A stretch of 64,000 bases of DNA from an uncultured Alistipes sp. (GCA_910587675.1 CAJUMU010000003.1:62001-126000), one strand, 5' to 3'. Positions 16,877 through 25,310 are shown, numbered from the stretch's first letter. The notes: generated by a model from the sequence alone, not told the origin. Numbers and translations: made by a program.

Positions 16877-18205
16877 ATGAAACGCTTTCTGTCGATCATA
16901 TCGCTCTTTTTCCTCGCTGCCGCGCCCGCGGCGGCACAGGAGTACGATTCGCCCGAATACGTCTCGCTCGGCCGCGAACTGCCGCGCGGCAAAATCGTCG
17001 CGTATCCCACCGCCGAGGAGGCGCAAGCGTTGGGAGCGGGGGCCGTCGCATCGAAATATCTGCGTCCCGTGACGGGCTGGACGCGCACCGAGGAGGCCGA
17101 CGCCGTCGTGTTCACTTCGAAGTACGTCATACCGTTCATATGGCTCAGCCGTCAGGCCATACTCTATGTCGACGAGGCGTCGGGAGCATACGAGGTGCTG
17201 GTGAACGGCAAGAAGGTGGGTTATTCGTCGGATGCGTTCGCGCCCGCCGAATTCAACGTCACCAAGGCGTCGAAAGAGGATGTCAACACGGTGTCGATAC
17301 GCATTCTGAAAGAGCACTGGAGCAGCCGCATGGAGGATTTCGCCGAGAGTCGCGAACCCCGCGTGGGCGAGGTATACGTAATGTCGCAGCCCATGATCCG
17401 CGTGCGCGACGTGGTGCACAACACCAACGTCGATCTCAAAAGCGAGTTCGCCACGGTGGAGGTGGGTTTGGTGGTCAAGACCGAGTCGCTCAATCCCAAG
17501 ACGGCGCGCATACATTACGAGCTGATCGCTCCCGACACCACCGTGGTGACGCACGGATACAAGGATGTGACGCTCGGCATGCGCGGCGAGGATACGGTGA
17601 AATTCATGGCAAGTATCCCCTACGTGCTCACGTGGTGCGCCGACATGCCCGTGCGATACAGACTCAACGTGAAGACCCAGATCGAGGGCCGTTTCGCCGA
17701 GTACCAGTCGCACATGATCGGATTCCGAACCGCGGAGACCGACGACAACGGCGACTTCAAGATAAACGGCATAAAGACCGAACTCTTCTATCGCGACTTC
17801 GACCCGCTCACCATAACCGACAAGGATATAATCGCCGCGCGCGTGCTCAAATACAATGCCGTGCGATTCAAGATGGGGGCCGTGCCGCAGAACGTATACC
17901 GCATGTGCGATTCGCTGGGCATGTACGTCATAGCGCAGGTGCCCGTAAATACGAGTAAAAGCGGCCCGTCGCGCCGTCGCGGCGGCAACCCCACGAACGA
18001 TCCCGCTTGGAAGGCCGCTTACCTCGACCGCGCGGAGACGACATATCGCACCACGCGCAATCAGGCGTGCGTGATAGGTTATATCATGGCCGAAGACTCT
18101 TCGAACGGAATTAACCTCTATGAGGCTTATTTGCGCCTTAAAGCGCTGGAACGCAGGCGTCCCGTGCTCTATATCGAGTCGGCGGGAGAGTGGAACAGCG
18201 ATTAA
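16877..18205 (+). CDS. secreted GH2 beta-galactosidase homologue, truncated and lacking catalytic residues
   Basis: The 442-residue product has a signal peptide (residues 1-20, ending AAAAQ), a jelly-roll sugar-binding region (YEVLVNGKKVGYSSDAFAP), an Ig-like domain, and the first half of the GH2 TIM barrel (AARVLKYNAVRFKMGAVPQN, CDSLGMYVIAQVPVNT, DPAWKAAYLDRAETTYRTTRNQACVIGYI). Where active enzymes have GNES with the acid/base glutamate, this has AEDSS; the HEH-type motif is FYRDFDP; and the protein ends before the nucleophile glutamate (CEYAHAMGN region). It is probably a binding or regulatory pseudoenzyme. The start at 16877 follows a promoter; the longer frame upstream is antisense to the HsdR-N gene. 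Confidence 0.78.
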   Translation: MKRFLSIISLFFLAAAPAAAQEYDSPEYVSLGRELPRGKIVAYPTAEEAQALGAGAVASKYLRPVTGWTRTEEADAVVFTSKYVIPFIWLSRQAILYVDEASGAYEVLVNGKKVGYSSDAFAPAEFNVTKASKEDVNTVSIRILKEHWSSRMEDFAESREPRVGEVYVMSQPMIRVRDVVHNTNVDLKSEFATVEVGLVVKTESLNPKTARIHYELIAPDTTVVTHGYKDVTLGMRGEDTVKFMASIPYVLTWCADMPVRYRLNVKTQIEGRFAEYQSHMIGFRTAETDDNGDFKINGIKTELFYRDFDPLTITDKDIIAARVLKYNAVRFKMGAVPQNVYRMCDSLGMYVIAQVPVNTSKSGPSRRRGGNPTNDPAWKAAYLDRAETTYRTTRNQACVIGYIMAEDSSNGINLYEAYLRLKALERRRPVLYIESAGEWNSD

Positions 18206-18239
18206 TTTGATAAAAAAGTCAAAAAAATTGCGAAAAAAT

Positions 18240-18270
18240 TTGCAGGAATAAAAAAAGTGCCTTAAATTTG
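18240..18270 (+). promoter_or_regulatory. tRNA-Lys promoter
   Basis: TTG at 18240-18242, 20-base spacer, TAAATTTG at 18263-18270, 24 bases before the tRNA 5' end; perfect consensus. Confidence 0.85.
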
Positions 18271-18294
18271 CACTCGCAATCGGATAAGATTGAT

Positions 18295-18367
18295 GCCTCT
18301 TTAGCTCAGTTGGTAGAGCACGACACTCTTAATGTTGGGGTCCAGGGTTCGAGCCCCTGAGGGGGTA
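18295..18367 (+). tRNA. tRNA-Lys (anticodon CTT)
   Basis: 73-nt cloverleaf: acceptor GCCTCTT/AGGGGGT (three G-U pairs), D-arm GCTC/GAGC, anticodon stem CGACA/TGTTG with loop CTCTTAA (anticodon CTT, reads AAG), T-arm CAGGG-TTCGAGC-CCCTG, discriminator A. The CCA end is not encoded. Confidence 0.95.
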
Positions 18368-18373
18368 CAAAGC

Positions 18374-18407
18374 AAAAGATCGATAATCAATGATTATCGA
18401 TCTTTTT
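18374..18407 (+). terminator. tRNA-Lys terminator, usable in both directions
   Basis: A 16-bp perfect inverted repeat (18374-18389 with 18391-18406, arms AAAAGATCGATAATCA and its complement) followed by T-rich DNA. A T-run also follows on the minus strand, so it can end the convergent gene at 18412. Confidence 0.85.
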
Positions 18408-18411
18408 GTTT

Positions 18412-18831
18412 TTATGTGCCCGCTATTTCGTTATTAGCCATTTGCCTACGAACTAAATTAAGATTTGCTTGGAGTTGTATAAGGCTGTTCTGCCGGGTTT
18501 CTAAACTTTGGGTTAATGATAGAATTGTAGATTTGGATAATTTGTATGACAGTATATTTTTCAAAACATCATCTGTAAGATTGGTTTTAAAGCATGCTTT
18601 CATTTCTTCAAGGCATGTTCTATATGTGAGATTTGGAAACATTTCACACTCCCAACTATTATATTGCACAATTAACGTTTCCAATTCATCCTGAACTTGC
18701 AATGATAGTTTTTGGGTGGATTTGAATGTCAGTATCATATGTTCCAATTCTTCTTTTGGTTTCGAGTAGAATTGTATTTTTATCGTCCATAGGGTAAGAA
18801 GAATTCCTATAATGCCAATAACTAATTCCAT
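18412..18831 (-). CDS. small AT-rich hypothetical protein with one membrane helix
   Basis: 139 residues, family not recognised. It has one N-terminal membrane segment (residues 2-17, ELVIGIIGILLTLWTI), then a charged region predicted to be helical, probably coiled coil, rich in K, E, Q and L. Base use is much more AT-rich than its neighbours, which suggests horizontal transfer next to the tRNA. A minus-strand -7 box (TATATTTG, 18858-18865) lies 27 bases upstream, and the tRNA terminator serves as its 3' end. No nuclease, integrase or toxin motif is visible. Confidence 0.6.
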   Translation of the reverse strand: MELVIGIIGILLTLWTIKIQFYSKPKEELEHMILTFKSTQKLSLQVQDELETLIVQYNSWECEMFPNLTYRTCLEEMKACFKTNLTDDVLKNILSYKLSKSTILSLTQSLETRQNSLIQLQANLNLVRRQMANNEIAGT

Positions 18832-18857
18832 ATAAATATTATCGATTTAAACCAATA

Positions 18858-18865
18858 CAAATATA
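18858..18865 (-). promoter_or_regulatory. -7 promoter element of the 139-residue gene
   Basis: TATATTTG on the minus strand; no clear -33. Confidence 0.45.
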
Positions 18866-18891
18866 GCGATTAAATTTAACGGATACTGCCC

Positions 18892-19134
18892 ATGAAGTGT
18901 TCTGCGGCTAACATCGGTCGTTTGATCGGCCGCAACCATTCTATCGTGGTTCGTCAGGGCGACTGGGACAGTGCATTTCGCTTTCCGCTTGAATCATTGG
19001 TGCACTTGCGGTTCTTGATAGAGTTCGTCGCCCGCGTGGGCGACTCGGATTTCACCGACGAGGAGTTCGAAAAGGAGATCAAAAGCAAGTCTTTAATGGA
19101 GTTGATGAAAGTAATGTTTAAATTGGAACCGTAA
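18892..19134 (+). CDS. 80-residue hypothetical protein, possibly a gene remnant
   Basis: Not recognised as a whole. Residues 3-20 (CSAANIGRLIGRNHSIVV) look like a helix-turn-helix recognition segment of the type seen at the end of DnaA-like or replication-associated proteins. The rest is acidic and helical (DFTDEEFEKEIKSK). Base composition is like the host genome, unlike the AT-rich gene beside it. A stop codon lies 12 bases upstream in frame, so either it is a short gene or the 5' end of a longer gene was lost when the AT-rich gene arrived. Confidence 0.45.
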   Translation: MKCSAANIGRLIGRNHSIVVRQGDWDSAFRFPLESLVHLRFLIEFVARVGDSDFTDEEFEKEIKSKSLMELMKVMFKLEP

Positions 19135-19140
19135 AGTTCT

Positions 19141-19239
19141 GCGACTCGCAGAGTCGCGCGGGCCGCAGCCTCTGCCCCGCGGAGGCCCGCTGTTGTTCGC
19201 GAACGCTCACACGCGAGCCCCCGCAGGCTGCTGCCCGAA
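19141..19239 (+). repeat. family 1 palindromic repeat, plus orientation
   Basis: Near-complete: stem a GCGACTC/GAGTCGC (loop GCA), stem b GCGGGCC/GGCCCGC, stem c GCAGCCT/AGGCTGC, 3' end CTGCCCGAA. It begins six bases after the orf80 stop. An extra isolated stem-a hairpin (GCGACTC-TTC-GAGTCGC) lies at 19258-19274. Confidence 0.8.
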
Positions 19240-19380
19240 TATATTATAATATGTATTGCGACTCTTCGAGTCGCGCAGTTCGTCGTCGGCGAACAGCAAG
19301 CCCGCAGCCCGAAACTTGCGCCGAGATCTTAAAAAATACATCAAATAACAAAAAAGGACGCAAATTGTTGTAGGGGTACG

Positions 19381-19410
19381 AAGCGAGAATCGGAAGGTTC
19401 TCGCTTTTTT
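19381..19410 (+). terminator. plus-strand rho-independent hairpin
   Basis: AAGCGAGAA (19381-19389) pairs with TTCTCGCTT (19398-19406), followed by TTTT. It is preceded by GGGGTACGAAGC, which resembles the 3' end and flank of tRNA-Lys (GGGGTACAAAGC). Confidence 0.65.
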
Positions 19411-19434
19411 CGTACGCGTAGTCGGACACGCCCT

Positions 19435-19480
19435 AAAAAAAGAGCCCGCATCGGGAATCCATGGAGATTTCCGATGCGGG
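19435..19480 (-). terminator. antiporter terminator
   Basis: On the minus strand CCCGCATCGG pairs with CCGATGCGGG, then CTCTTTTTTT. Confidence 0.8.
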
Positions 19481-19498
19481 ATCGGCATGCGTCGGGGC

Positions 19499-20998
19499 TT
19501 ACTGAAGTTTCATCACTTCGGTTATGCCCAGTTCGTCGTACATCCTTTGGAGTTCCGCCTCCTCGCGGTCGGACACCACCAACAGGCGGTCGGCGACGGC
19601 GAGACCCGTGTTTCCGCGCGGAACGAAATATTCGCCGCGACGGAATATCATCACCACCAGCGTGTTGTCGGCGATATCGATGTCGCGCAGGGTATTGCCC
19701 TTGCTTAACATCGCCTCCGTAACCTCGATCTCCGAAAAGTTGCTCTTTATGCTGTCGGGAATGCCGACCTTGAACAGCGGCTCCTTCTCCTCGAAGGCGA
19801 GTCCCAGCCAGTTGGCCATGCCGCTCACGGTAGTGCCTTGAACGCACAGAGAGATCAGGGTCACCATGAACACGACATTGAATATCAACCGTCCGTTCTC
19901 AACCCCCGCCACGATGGGGTAGGTGGCGAAGATGATGGGCACGGCGCCGCGGAGTCCCACCCACGATATGAAGAGCCGCGCGCGGCCCGAAAACTTACGG
20001 AAAGGCAGCATACAGACGAATACCGCCAGCGGGCGCGCCACGAGGATGAGGAACACGCCCACCGCGCCGCCCAAGAGCAGCACTTCGGGGTGCATCAACT
20101 CGTCGGAGTTGACCAACAGACCGATGGTGAGGAACATGATGATCTGCGCCAGCCACGTGAAGCCGTCGAAGAACGACACCAGATTGCCGCGATGGGCCAG
20201 CTTGTGGTTGCCGACGACCAATCCCGTGATATAGACGGCCAGATAGCCGTTGCCCCACACCAGCGTAGTGAACGAGAACGAGAAGAAGACGAAAGCCAGC
20301 AGCAGCACCGAATAGAGCGACACGTTGTTCTTGATGTTGATACGATTGATGGTGAGCACCGCCAAACGTCCGATCCCGTAACCCAGACCCGAGCCGACCA
20401 CCATCTGCACCGCGAACTTCAGGATGCTGTCGCCCGAGCTCTCGGCCTCGCTCGACGCCGTTACGACCGACACCATAAGGATGGTTAGCATGTAGGCCAT
20501 CGGGTCGTTACTACCGCTCTCCAACTCGAGCATCGGGCGCAGATGTTGTTTCAACCCCTGCTTTTTGGTTCGAAGGATGGAGAACACCGACGCCGAGTCG
20601 GTCGAGGCCATCGTCGAGGCCAGCAGCAATGCCACGGGGAACGACAATGCCAGCCCCACCCACGACGAGAACCAGTAGATGAATCCGCCCGTCACGAAAG
20701 CCGTGATCGCCACACCTGCGGTGGCGAGCGCGACTCCCGGGGCGAGGATGGGTTTTATGGCCGAGAACTTGGTGTCCATACCGCCCGAAAAGAGGATGAT
20801 GCACAATGCGACCATACCGATGAACTGCGTGATCTCGAACGACTGGAAATTGATGAATTTCAGTCCGAAGACCATACCCACCCCGAGGAAAAGCAATAGG
20901 GCGGGCGCGCCGAAACGATAGGCCAACTTACCCGCGACCACCGCCACGAAGAGCAGCAGAGCCCACACCAACAATATATTCTCGCTCATAAGCAACAT
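19499..20998 (-). CDS. K+/H+ antiporter, CPA1 family (NhaP2-like)
   Basis: A 499-residue monovalent cation/proton antiporter of the inner membrane. About 12 hydrophobic segments are followed from residue 400 by a soluble RCK-C (TrkA-C) domain containing VTEAMLSKGNTLRDIDIADNTLVVMIFRRGEYFVPRG. The family signatures FSGGMDTKF, ASTDSASVFSIL and LESGSNDPMAY include the conserved transport-site acidic residues. It probably exports K+ to hold turgor or pH. MSENILL (start 20989) is an alternative start. A strong terminator follows. Confidence 0.92.
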   Translation of the reverse strand: MLLMSENILLVWALLLFVAVVAGKLAYRFGAPALLLFLGVGMVFGLKFINFQSFEITQFIGMVALCIILFSGGMDTKFSAIKPILAPGVALATAGVAITAFVTGGFIYWFSSWVGLALSFPVALLLASTMASTDSASVFSILRTKKQGLKQHLRPMLELESGSNDPMAYMLTILMVSVVTASSEAESSGDSILKFAVQMVVGSGLGYGIGRLAVLTINRINIKNNVSLYSVLLLAFVFFSFSFTTLVWGNGYLAVYITGLVVGNHKLAHRGNLVSFFDGFTWLAQIIMFLTIGLLVNSDELMHPEVLLLGGAVGVFLILVARPLAVFVCMLPFRKFSGRARLFISWVGLRGAVPIIFATYPIVAGVENGRLIFNVVFMVTLISLCVQGTTVSGMANWLGLAFEEKEPLFKVGIPDSIKSNFSEIEVTEAMLSKGNTLRDIDIADNTLVVMIFRRGEYFVPRGNTGLAVADRLLVVSDREEAELQRMYDELGITEVMKLQ

Positions 20999-21043
20999 TT
21001 TTTAACGTTAACCGACGGGGCGCCGCCCCGTTTTGCGGCGGAG

Positions 21044-21550
21044 TCATCGCCCCTCCACCACCTTCATCTCGCAGATCGGGCGCATCTCCATGTCGGCGTA
21101 CTCGAATGCCCCGCATGCCGCGAAGCCGCTCGTCCGCGACGAATAGAGCACGGCCGTCACGGCCGACACGCCGCTTTGCGGAATGGCGCGCAGAGCCTCG
21201 AAATCGCCCTGACGTATGGCCTCGGCAACCTCCGCGGCGCGTTCCTTGTCGAACTTAAACTCCTCGCGGCGCAAGAAGCATCCGTCGCCGATGTGGTACG
21301 GCGCGCCGCCCGCGCCGAAAAGACGCGCGGCCGTCACGATTCCGCCGACGAGAGTCAGCGCGACCCCGAACAACACCAAAGCCGATTTGAGATCGGCATT
21401 ATCGGCCGAGCCGGACAACATTCCGTTTGTAACCAACATCGCCACACCCGCAACCAATAACAAAAGCGGTACCGCGACCGTTTTGCGACGCTTCACAATG
21501 ACGCCGCAAGGCAAGGCGCACAACGCCTCGCGCATATCGTATTTAGACAT
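21044..21550 (-). CDS. conserved small membrane protein, function unknown
   Basis: 168 residues, family not named. Two adjacent hydrophobic segments (about 27-45 and 56-78) are followed by a soluble C-terminal domain with IGDGCFLRREEFKFDKERAAEVAEAIRQGDF and a region ending CGAFEYADMEMRPICEMKVVEG. The layout (membrane hairpin plus cytoplasmic domain) and host-like codon use support a real gene. It lies between the antiporter and the small secreted protein on the same strand. Confidence 0.65.
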   Translation of the reverse strand: MSKYDMREALCALPCGVIVKRRKTVAVPLLLLVAGVAMLVTNGMLSGSADNADLKSALVLFGVALTLVGGIVTAARLFGAGGAPYHIGDGCFLRREEFKFDKERAAEVAEAIRQGDFEALRAIPQSGVSAVTAVLYSSRTSGFAACGAFEYADMEMRPICEMKVVEGR

Positions 21551-21660
21551 ATTTCAATTAGTTGAATTAAAAAACGTTTCCGTAAAAAAATATCGAATCG
21601 AAACGGAACTCTGCCGACAAACCCTCTGTCGGCATAATATGGAGTCCGAAACGGAAACGG

Positions 21661-22053
21661 CTAAATACGAAGTCGACGCAAAACGTGAAGATAGTGTTTC
21701 ACGCAGAGCGTCGAACGGCGGATGTCGAAATCCAACGTATGCGTTACTCGCCCCGTATGCCTGTCGGCGATCTCGGGGACGAAAATTTTCGTGAAACCGT
21801 GGCCCGCGCGTCGGGCTGCGCCGCGTACCGACACCGCGCCTCCGCACCTCTCGACAGCAACGGGCGACGAGGCGGGCAGCAACATGTCGTCGCCCGCGCG
21901 ACAGATCGTCCCGCGGTCCGAGTCTGTTATGCTACCCTGCGCGGTAGAACGTACGGTCGCGCGCAGGGCATGTTCGCCGCACACCTGCTCCGACACTTGG
22001 CCGACGAACAACCAAATCACGGCGCAGAGTATGGCAATCAGCGTTCGCCGCAT
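21661..22053 (-). CDS. small exported protein downstream of tonB, unknown function
   Basis: 130 residues with an N-terminal hydrophobic segment (RTLIAILCAVIWLFVGQV) that looks like a signal anchor or signal peptide, then a basic region with no recognised domain. It starts three bases after the tonB stop on the same strand, which suggests co-transcription. A stem-loop TGCCGACA/TGTCGGCA follows at 21614-21636. Conserved position after tonB would be the best support; sequence alone leaves some doubt. Confidence 0.5.
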   Translation of the reverse strand: MRRTLIAILCAVIWLFVGQVSEQVCGEHALRATVRSTAQGSITDSDRGTICRAGDDMLLPASSPVAVERCGGAVSVRGAARRAGHGFTKIFVPEIADRHTGRVTHTLDFDIRRSTLCVKHYLHVLRRLRI

Positions 22054-22056
22054 AGG

Positions 22057-22890
22057 TTACTGTGGTAAGAATGTATAGGTTATGGTTCCGCGATGGCGTT
22101 CGGGAGCCGACATGTCGATATTGAACAGCGACTCGCGCGCAGCCTTCAACGCCGCGTCGCGCATGAGTTCGTCGCCGCCCGAAATCACCTTCGCCGACAG
22201 CACCTCGCCGCCGCGGTCGATAGTGACCGACACGACCACCTGCCCGCCCGTATCGCACATGTAGGCGGGCACCACCAATCTGCGCTTGGTGCGCACGGGA
22301 TCCTTGAATTCGAAACGAACCGTCACGCCGCCCTTCACCTTCGAATCCTGCCCGTCGGAGGCTTCGCTTTCGTTGCCTCCGCGATCGGCGTCGAGAATCG
22401 ACTGCGCCTCGGCCAGTCCCGCTTCGTAAGCGGCGCGGTTGGCGTTCATTCCCGCCATGATATCCTTGGCCGAAGCGTTCAGCTCCGAGGTCTTCGTTCC
22501 GCGGTCGTCTTTCAGATCCTCGTTCAGCATGGCGTCGTTCGAGGTGCGGTTGCGTATGGCCGACCAGTCGAGATCCGACGCCTGCTTCTGCTCTATCTCG
22601 CGCTCCAACCGCTCCTTTTCGGCCTCCAGATCTTCGAGGGTCTGCAAATCGATATATATCCCCTGCTCGTGGGGTTTCGAACCGATTATGATCTTCGAAC
22701 CGACGAAGACTATGCCCAGCACTAAATAGACTATTATCATCACGCTCAGGCCCAGCCGATGGTCGTAAGCCCACTCGCCCGCATCCTGCCGACGGTTGTC
22801 GAAAGGCAGGCGCAGACGTTGCCGCCGCGGTTTTTGCGGCGCGCGCGAGGTCTTGTCCTCCAATTTGTTTTGCGGTTCGGTGTTCGACAT
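22057..22890 (-). CDS. energy transducer TonB
   Basis: Couples the inner-membrane proton motive force to outer-membrane receptors. The 277-residue protein has a basic cytoplasmic N-terminus, one membrane anchor (about residues 49-68, LGLSVMIIVYLVLGIVFVGS), an acidic coiled-coil region (LEDLEAEKERLEREIEQK), and a TonB C-terminal domain (GGQVVVSVTIDRGGEVLSAKV...AALKAARESLFN). It lacks the classical proline-rich spacer. An alternative start two codons upstream (22896) exists. No ExbB/ExbD genes are adjacent. Confidence 0.85.
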   Translation of the reverse strand: MSNTEPQNKLEDKTSRAPQKPRRQRLRLPFDNRRQDAGEWAYDHRLGLSVMIIVYLVLGIVFVGSKIIIGSKPHEQGIYIDLQTLEDLEAEKERLEREIEQKQASDLDWSAIRNRTSNDAMLNEDLKDDRGTKTSELNASAKDIMAGMNANRAAYEAGLAEAQSILDADRGGNESEASDGQDSKVKGGVTVRFEFKDPVRTKRRLVVPAYMCDTGGQVVVSVTIDRGGEVLSAKVISGGDELMRDAALKAARESLFNIDMSAPERHRGTITYTFLPQ

Positions 22891-22950
22891 AACCACTCTC
22901 GTGTAATTGCAAATCTATCGCAAAAGTACGGTTTTTTTGCGAAATATTCG

Positions 22951-22958
22951 TATCTTTG
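22951..22958 (+). promoter_or_regulatory. -7 promoter element of lpxC-fabZ
   Basis: TATCTTTG, exact TAnnTTTG, 53 bases before the ATG; the -33 region is poor. Confidence 0.5.
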
Positions 22959-23011
22959 TCCGCATTATTATCTCGCCGTTAAGGACGAACAACAAAAAAT
23001 TATAACGAAAT

Positions 23012-24418
23012 ATGCAGATCAAACAACAAACCCTCGCCGCTCCGATATCGTTCTCGGGCAAAGGGTTACACACCGGAGTACATGTTTCGATGACGGTAAA
23101 TCCGGCTCCCGACAACAGCGGAATAGTACTTCGTCGCATCGACCTCGAAAATACGCCGACCGTGCCCGCGCTCTGCGAGTATGTCACCGACACCTCGCGC
23201 GGAACCACGATAGAGAAGGGCGAAGCCAAGATAAGCACCGTCGAACACATCCTGTCGGCTCTGTGGAGCATGGGCGTGGATAACGCCGTGATCGACATCG
23301 ACGCTCCCGAAACGCCCATCATGGACGGCTCGGCCCGCGAATACGTGCAGCGCATAACCGAGACGGGACTCGTCGAGCAGAAAGCCGACCGCAAATACTA
23401 CGAAGTAACGGAGAAGCAGGTATATACCATTCCCGACAAGGGCGTGGCCATCATCATCTACCCCGACGACGAATTCACCGTGTCGGTGCACGTCGACTAC
23501 AACTCGAAAGTGATCGGCAACCAGTACGCCACGCTGGACATGTTCAACGATTACGCCGAGAAGATCGCCCCTTGCCGCACGTTCGTGTTCCTGCACGAGT
23601 TGGAACCGCTGCTCAACATGAATCTCATCAAGGGCGGCGATCTGGACAACGCCATCGTGGTGGTGGAGAACCCCGTGTCGGATCAGCAGCTGGAGCACCT
23701 GAAAAAGGTATTCGGCAAGGAGGATATCCGCGTCACGGACGGTTATCTGAACAACCTGCAACTGCGTTCGAGCAACGAGCTCGCGAGCCACAAACTGCTC
23801 GACCTGCTGGGCGACTTCGCGCTGCTCGGCATGCGCATAAAGGGCCGCGTGTGGGCGTCGCGCCCGGGCCACTATGCCAACACCGAGTTCATGAAGCAAC
23901 TCATACGCGCTATCCGCCGCGACGGCGAGAAGCCCGCGTTCAAATACAACCCCGCCAAGCCTGCGCTACTCGATATCAACCAAGTGCGCAAGCTGCTCCC
24001 TCACCGCTATCCGTTCCTGTTGATCGATAAGGTATTCTACCTCGACGGATCGTCGATCGGTGCCATCAAGAATATCACGGCCAACGAACCGCAGTTCACG
24101 GGCCATTTCCCCGAAGAGCCCGTAATGCCGGGCGTGCTTCTGGTGGAGGCTATGGCTCAGGCGGGCGGCATCATCGTGCTGGGCAGCGTGGAGCACCCCG
24201 AGGAGTACTCCACATACTTCCTGCGCATCGACGGCGTGCGTTTCAAACGCAAGGTCGTCCCGGGCGACACGGTGCAGATCGAGGCGCACATCATAGAACC
24301 CGTGCGTCGCGGTATCGCCACCTTGGCCGGTAAGGTATTCGTCGGAGGCGTTCTGGCTTGCGAAGCCACGCTCATGGCGCAAATCGTGAGAAACAAAAAA
24401 TCGGAACAGAGAGAATAA
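23012..24418 (+). CDS. lpxC/fabZ: bifunctional UDP-3-O-acyl-N-acetylglucosamine deacetylase / 3-hydroxyacyl-ACP dehydratase
   Basis: A fusion of the committed lipid A step (LpxC, zinc deacetylase, residues about 1-300) with FabZ dehydratase (about 320-460). LpxC motifs include FSGKGLHTGVHVSM, the STVEHILSAL zinc histidine, and HKLLDLLGDFALLG with further zinc ligands. FabZ motifs are LLPHRYPFLLIDKV and GHFPEEPVMPGVLLVEAMAQ with the catalytic His and Glu. The fusion is typical of Bacteroidota and joins competing lipid A and fatty-acid branches. The stop overlaps the lpxA start by one base. Confidence 0.97.
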   Translation: MQIKQQTLAAPISFSGKGLHTGVHVSMTVNPAPDNSGIVLRRIDLENTPTVPALCEYVTDTSRGTTIEKGEAKISTVEHILSALWSMGVDNAVIDIDAPETPIMDGSAREYVQRITETGLVEQKADRKYYEVTEKQVYTIPDKGVAIIIYPDDEFTVSVHVDYNSKVIGNQYATLDMFNDYAEKIAPCRTFVFLHELEPLLNMNLIKGGDLDNAIVVVENPVSDQQLEHLKKVFGKEDIRVTDGYLNNLQLRSSNELASHKLLDLLGDFALLGMRIKGRVWASRPGHYANTEFMKQLIRAIRRDGEKPAFKYNPAKPALLDINQVRKLLPHRYPFLLIDKVFYLDGSSIGAIKNITANEPQFTGHFPEEPVMPGVLLVEAMAQAGGIIVLGSVEHPEEYSTYFLRIDGVRFKRKVVPGDTVQIEAHIIEPVRRGIATLAGKVFVGGVLACEATLMAQIVRNKKSEQRE

Positions 24419-25203
24419 TGATTAGCAATTTGGCATACGTGCATCCCGACGCGAAGTTGGGCGCGAACGTAGTCGTGGAGCCTTTCGCCTGCATATCGGG
24501 CGACGTGGTCATAGGCGACGACTGCTGGATAGGCCCTTCGGCCGTCATTCACGACGGCGCGCGCATCGGCAAAGGCTGCCGCATACACCCCTGCGCGTCG
24601 ATAGCCTGCACCCCGCAAGACCTTAAATTCAAGGGAGAGTTCTCCACCGCCGAGATCGGCGACTACAACGATATCCGCGAATACGTCACCATCAGCCGAG
24701 GCACCGCCTCGCGCGGCAAGACGGTGGTAGGCTCGCACAACCTCATCATGGCCTATGCCCACGTGGCGCACGATTGCGTGGTGGGCGACCACAACGTCAT
24801 CGTGAACCGCGTATCGCTCGCGGGCGAGGTCGAAGTGGGCGACTGGGTGGTCGTCGGCGGACATACCGCCGTGCACCAGTGGGTGCGTATCGGCGACCAC
24901 GCCATGATTCAGGGCATGTCGGGCGTGTCGAAGGATATCCCGCCCTACATAACCACGTCGAAGGACGACCACTATGCGGGCATCAACAAAATCGGCCTCT
25001 CGCGACGCGGGTTCACTCCCGAGCGGATAACCGCCATCCACGAGGCGTGCCGCATACTGTTCCAGAGCGGACTCAACTACATGGACGCCTGCGACAAGGC
25101 GGAAGCGGAATTGCCCGCCTCGCCCGACCGCGACTATTTGATAGAGTTCATACGCTCGTCGAAACGCGGCTGCATCAAGCAGTACACCACGGTCGCGGAC
25201 TAA
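24418..25203 (+). CDS. lpxA: acyl-ACP--UDP-N-acetylglucosamine O-acyltransferase
   Basis: First acylation step of lipid A synthesis in the cytosol. The 261-residue trimeric left-handed beta-helix protein shows the hexapeptide repeats (VHPDAKLGANVVVEPF, VVIGDDCWIGPSAVI), the catalytic histidine region AYAHVAHDCVVGDHN (about 120-134), and a helical C-terminus. Translationally coupled to lpxC-fabZ through TAATG. A longer in-frame extension upstream lies within fabZ and is not used. Confidence 0.96.
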   Translation: MISNLAYVHPDAKLGANVVVEPFACISGDVVIGDDCWIGPSAVIHDGARIGKGCRIHPCASIACTPQDLKFKGEFSTAEIGDYNDIREYVTISRGTASRGKTVVGSHNLIMAYAHVAHDCVVGDHNVIVNRVSLAGEVEVGDWVVVGGHTAVHQWVRIGDHAMIQGMSGVSKDIPPYITTSKDDHYAGINKIGLSRRGFTPERITAIHEACRILFQSGLNYMDACDKAEAELPASPDRDYLIEFIRSSKRGCIKQYTTVAD

Positions 25204-25225
25204 CCCCGCGCTCGGAACTCGCAAA

Positions 25226-25265
25226 ATACACGAGGGACAATTTTTCGGAATTGTCCCTCGTGTAT
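25226..25265 (+). terminator. long hairpin after lpxA
   Basis: 17-bp stem (25226-25242 with 25249-25265; core CACGAGGGACAATT) and a 6-base loop. No T-run follows, so termination may be weak or the hairpin may protect the 3' end. Confidence 0.6.
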
Positions 25266-25310
25266 CGTTAAGGAAAACACCGCCGACTGTTTTACTAATG
25301 ACTTATCGGT

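Larger units (their letters stand above)
19135..19498. other. gene-free interval of repeats and two terminators
   Basis: Holds a family 1 repeat (19141-19239), an isolated stem-a hairpin with CGTCGGCGAACAG (19258-19300), a plus-strand hairpin with T-run (19381-19410) and the minus-strand terminator of the antiporter (19435-19480). No open frame looks real. Confidence 0.7.

Noticed and set aside
19341..19847. 168-codon minus-strand frame overlapping the antiporter 3' end
   Set aside because: Different frame from the recognised antiporter, arginine-rich, and it runs through the antiporter terminator.
21614..21636. Terminator call for the TGCCGACA/TGTCGGCA hairpin after the 130-residue gene
   Set aside because: Stem is clear, but the only T-run on the minus strand is about 30 bases away, so termination is not supported; I mention it only as a stem-loop.
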